From: Corydoras sp. C115
Lineage: Eukaryota; Chordata; Actinopteri; Siluriformes; Callichthyidae
Assembly: GCA_019802505.1 (NCBI GenBank)
Contig: JAFMOC010000083.1
Span: 3,568,501-3,632,500 of the forward strand
Length of the DNA stretch: 64,000 nucleotides
Direction of reading: 5' to 3'
The notes under the pieces were generated by a model, which did not search any database, was not told the DNA's origin, and saw only the letters and a program-made list of their open reading frames with translations. The position numbers and the translations under genes were made by a program. Numbering within the stretch: position 1 is the stretch's first letter; each line of letters starts with the position of its first letter. Positions 60,827 to 64,000 of the stretch are shown here, in pieces.

Positions 60827-60988
60827 CTGAAGCAAACCGTAGCACTTGTGGTTAACGACGCTAGGTACAGTTCTGCTCCCCCTGCGGGCACTCTAGGGTG
60901 ATTAGATTCCAATTCACCGGATGTGGGACAAAGGCTATGTTTGTGTGGGACACCAATGCACTGCCACACACACACATATATATATGTA

Positions 60989-61333
60989 TCCATCCATTAT
61001 CTTCCGCTTTATCCTCTACTAGGGTCGCAGTGGGGTTCCCCATGCCCATCCATAGGAGAACGATTCGGGCGCTGGGTAGGTACACCTAGGACAGGACACC
61101 AATCCATCGCTGGGCACACACTCACTCACACAGACACACTCTATATGGGGCAATTTTTGGAGAATTCAATTGACTTGATCCATGTTTTTGGAATGTGGGA
61201 GGAAACCGGAGAACCCGGAGGAAACCCACGTGGACACGGGGAGAACATGGAAACTCCACCCAGATTGGGACTCGAACTGGGAATCCCTAGTGCTGAGAGG
61301 AGAACGTGCTAACCATTAAGCCACCATGCTGCC
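60989..61333 (-). mobile_element. Family M SINE inside the MITE, first
   Basis: Inserted in the CA/TA tract. Confidence 0.9.
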
Positions 61334-61348
61334 GATATATATATATAA

Positions 61349-61702
61349 TTCGTTCATTCATTATCTTCCGCTTTCATCCTATATTAGGGTCGTGGGGGGG
61401 GGGTTCCCAATGCCCATCCAGGGGAGAACGTTTCGGGCGCTGGGCAGATACACTCAGGACAGGACGCCAATCCATTGCTGGGCACACACTCACTCACACA
61501 GACACACTCTATATGGGGCAATTTTTGGAGAATTCAATTCACTTGGTCCATGTTTTTGGACTGTGGAAGGAAACCGGAGAACCCGGAGGAAACCCACATG
61601 GACACGGGGAGAACATGGAAACTCTACCCAGATTGGGATTTGAACCGGGAAGCCCTAGTGCTGAGAGGAGAACATGATAACCACTAAGCCACCGTGCAGC
61701 CA
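61349..61702 (-). mobile_element. Family M SINE inside the MITE, second
   Basis: Separated from the first by TATATATATATAATTCG. Confidence 0.9.
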
Positions 61703-61983
61703 TATATATATATATATATGACCTAATTTGCATTGTGTGTTGGTGGCCGCGCCCTTAACATGCGTCCGCGTTCCCGATTGATTGCCATCCAAACAGCCCG
61801 CCTCTCCCCCGATAACAGACAACACAGCCGTCCAATGTCGGATTATAAAACCCGCTGAAAAACTGGAGTCTGACTTTCAATAACAATGCGGGACAACGTC
61901 TCAATTTGGGGGAGGCGTGAAAAGTAACGAAATTGCGTGACTGTCCCGCACAAAGCGGGACATCTGGTCACCCGAGGGCACTC

Positions 61984-62563
61984 GGACTCCGGAACGTGGT
62001 CTGGCACACTTAGCGTGTGGGAATCAATTTGGTGATCAGTCAGAACAAAACAGCCACTTAGCCATTAGACATTTCTACATCAATCATAAGCTATTAGCAG
62101 CCACTGGGAACGGGCAGTCACTACGGGGTGAGGAGCCATTCGGAATATGCTGTCAATGGTGATTAGGTTTGGGGAGATTACAACCTATCCCCCTGCCATT
62201 AGAGGCCATTAGAGTTAGACGGGGCTGTTTGGGATTCTGCAGATGGTGAACGGTGTCTTCAAGACTGAAGCCATTGTCAGTCATCAGCATCTTTATCCAG
62301 CACGACAAACAAGGATGCTCTCAATAGAAATGATATTTATTAAAATATACACTCACCGGCCATTTTATAAGGTACACATTACCATATCGATGGACTTTGT
62401 AGTTCTATAATTACATTATGTAGTCCATCGGTTTCTCTACATACTTTGTTAGTGCCCTTTAATCTGTTCTCCAATGGGCAGCCCCCCCCCCCCCCCAAAA
62501 GGCAGGTATTATTAGGGTGGTTCATTATTCTCATTCCAATAGTGTCATTGAGGTGTTTAAATG
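61984..62563. other. Intronic, nothing recognised
   Basis: No further upstream adam33 exon was found here. A C run lies at 62483-62496. Confidence 0.45.
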
Positions 62564-62838
62564 ATTTATTCATTCATTATCTTACACTAAATCCTATACT
62601 AGGGTCACGGGGTGGGGGTGGGGGGGTGAGAATCTATCACTGGGCACACACTCACACTCTATATGGGGCAATTTGGAGAATTCAATTGACCTTGATCCAT
62701 GTTTTTGGACTGTGGGAGAACCCGGAAAGCGGAGAACCCGGAGGAAACCCACGCAGACACGGGGAGAACATGGAAACTCCACCCAGATTGGGATTCGAAC
62801 CGGGAATCCCTAGTGCTGAGAGGAGAACATGCTAACCA
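62564..62838 (-). mobile_element. Family M SINE, internal deletion
   Basis: The CCCATCCAGGGG-to-CCAATC part is replaced by a G run. Confidence 0.88.
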
Positions 62839-62899
62839 CCACTGGTGCTGCTTGGTGTTCAAGAATTCAGTTAATTAAATCTGATTTATCAGTTCAATC

Positions 62900-63163
62900 A
62901 GGTTCGAATCCAAATCTGGGTGGAGTTTCCATGTTCTGCCTGTGTCTGTGTGGGTTTCCTCCGGGTTCCCCAGTTTCCTCCCACAGTCCAAAAAACATGG
63001 ATTCAAGGTTATTGGCTGCTTGAAAAAAAAAATTGCCCCTATATAGTGTGCGATGGACTGATGCCCTGTCCTGAGTATATCTGCCCAGTGCCTAAATTGT
63101 TCTCCTCTGGATGAGGTAGAGGATTATTAATGAGGCGGAAGACTAACGATGGATGGATGGAAA
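62900..63163 (+). mobile_element. Family M SINE, diverged
   Basis: Starts at the B box; body core altered to GCCCCTATATAGTGTG. Confidence 0.8.
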
Positions 63164-63449
63164 ACAAAGATGTTAATTAAGTGGACTCCGAACTCGAGTG
63201 AACGTTGATCGCTGAGTAACAGGACTATGGGGCTCATCGTGAAACAGCTTGCTATTTTAAGTAATCTGCATTTCCATTTATGGTACATGATTTGAAATAA
63301 TGTATTGTATTGTATTTCACGCATTGATTCCAATGTGAAGCTCGGAGGTGTCAATCACGGCACGCCACGGCACGGCTCAGCCAATCAGATTTAAGGACTG
63401 GTTAGAGAACTAATTAGCTAATTAATTAGCGAATTAATTTCACTAATAA

Positions 63450-63796
63450 AGGCGGCACGGTGGCTTAGTAGTTAGCATGTTCTCCTCTGAGCACTAGGGA
63501 TTCCCGGTTCGAATCCCAATCTGGGTGGAGTTTCCATGTTCTTCCCGTGTCCGTGTGGGTTTCCTCCGGGTTCTCCGGTTTCCTCTCACAGTCCAAAAAC
63601 ATGGATCAATCAATTGAGTTCTCCAAATTGCCCCATATAGAGTGTGTCTGTGTGAGTGAGTGTGTGCCAAGCCATAGATTGGCGTCCTGTCCTGGGTGTA
63701 TCTGCCCAGCGCCCGAAATGTTCTCCCCTGGATGGGCATGGGGAACCCCACCGCGACCCTAATAGAGGATAAAGCGGAAGATAATGAATTAATGAA
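63450..63796 (+). mobile_element. Family M SINE with target duplication
   Basis: TTTCACTAATA at 63439-63449 and 63797-63807. Confidence 0.92.
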
Positions 63797-63807
63797 TTTC
63801 ACTAATA

Positions 63808-64000
63808 GGGCGGCATGGTGGCTTAGTGGTTTGCATGTTCTCCTCTCAGCACTAGGGATTCCCGGTTGGAATCCCAATCTGGGTGGAGTTGGCATGTTGT
63901 CCCTGTGTCCATGTGGGTTTCCTCCGGGTTCTCTGGTTTCCTCCCACAGTCCAAAAACATGGATCAACGTCATGTGAATTCTCCAAATTGCCCCATATAG
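63808..64000 (+). mobile_element. Family M SINE, cut by window end
   Basis: Starts directly after the second TTTCACTAATA. Confidence 0.9.

Larger units (their letters stand above)
60894..61975. mobile_element. hAT-like MITE carrying two SINEs
   Basis: Starts TAGGGTGATTAGATT, ends ATCTGGTCACCCGA, with an 8-bp duplication GGGCACTC at 60886-60893 and 61976-61983. The element itself is about 0.39 kb; two family M SINEs sit in its TA tract. Same family as 25931-26167. Confidence 0.88.

Noticed and set aside
8428..60826. Naming the gene adam19 or adam12
   Set aside because: DPGLVMTGTKCG and GH-x-NP-x-F resemble ADAM19, but the GCCVEA...GGCVMAAATG and SHGVCNSN...CDKPG segments favour ADAM33/13. 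A tree is needed for certainty, so ADAM19 stays as the alternative.
61976..64000. Next upstream adam33 exon
   Set aside because: I looked for metalloprotease sequence ending in a phase-0 donor and saw none; it probably lies beyond the window.

Overview
The window is vertebrate, almost certainly teleost, nuclear DNA. It has one gene with short exons, GT-AG splice sites and very long introns, packed with fish-type tRNA-derived SINEs, LINE 3' ends, hAT-like MITEs and microsatellites. The SINE families resemble ones widespread in teleosts (Mermaid-like), but I cannot name the species. No bacterial, organellar, CRISPR or tRNA/rRNA gene features are visible.

The only gene I can support is the 3' part of an ADAM metalloprotease-disintegrin gene on the minus strand. 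Thirteen exons lie between 60826 (first in-window exon, upstream) and the stop codon at 8428-8430. All intron phases agree across the 13 exons, which together give 1833 nt, i.e. 610 codons plus stop. In order they encode the zinc-binding metalloprotease core, the disintegrin domain, the cysteine-rich region, an EGF-like segment, a transmembrane helix and a long proline-rich cytoplasmic tail. The GCCVEA-x-AE-x-GGCVMAAATG segment after the zinc site and the SHGVCNSN/CDKPG EGF segment fit ADAM33 (the Xenopus ADAM13 orthologue) better than ADAM19 or ADAM12. Signal peptide, prodomain and the N-terminal part of the protease lie beyond the right edge.

The remaining ~97 % is intron plus sequence downstream of the gene. 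By eye I count about 85 full or partial copies of one ~340-350 bp tRNA-derived SINE in both orientations. Many carry clear target-site duplications, several are nested, and several are arranged as tandem SINE-plus-linker units. A second tRNA-derived SINE shares its 3' tail with a LINE present at 32.2-32.6 kb. Other elements are an L2-like LINE end (23.1-23.6 kb), a LINE end split by SINEs (35.9-37.1 kb), a decayed Tc1-like transposase piece (19.1-19.3 kb), two hAT-like MITEs with 8-bp duplications, a foldback element (2.2 kb), a TTATCTTTA-type satellite (8.76-9.80 kb) and a complex minisatellite with a 324-bp higher-order unit (10.7-13.2 kb).

The points most worth checking are a GC-AG intron in the cysteine-rich region, a tandem NAGNAG acceptor in the cytoplasmic tail, a perfect 58-bp-arm palindrome inside a SINE, paralogous empty sites that date two SINE insertions and one LINE insertion, recurrent tandem duplication of SINE+flank units, and a hAT-like MITE about 60 bp upstream of the catalytic exon. 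I found no convincing undescribed protein system.
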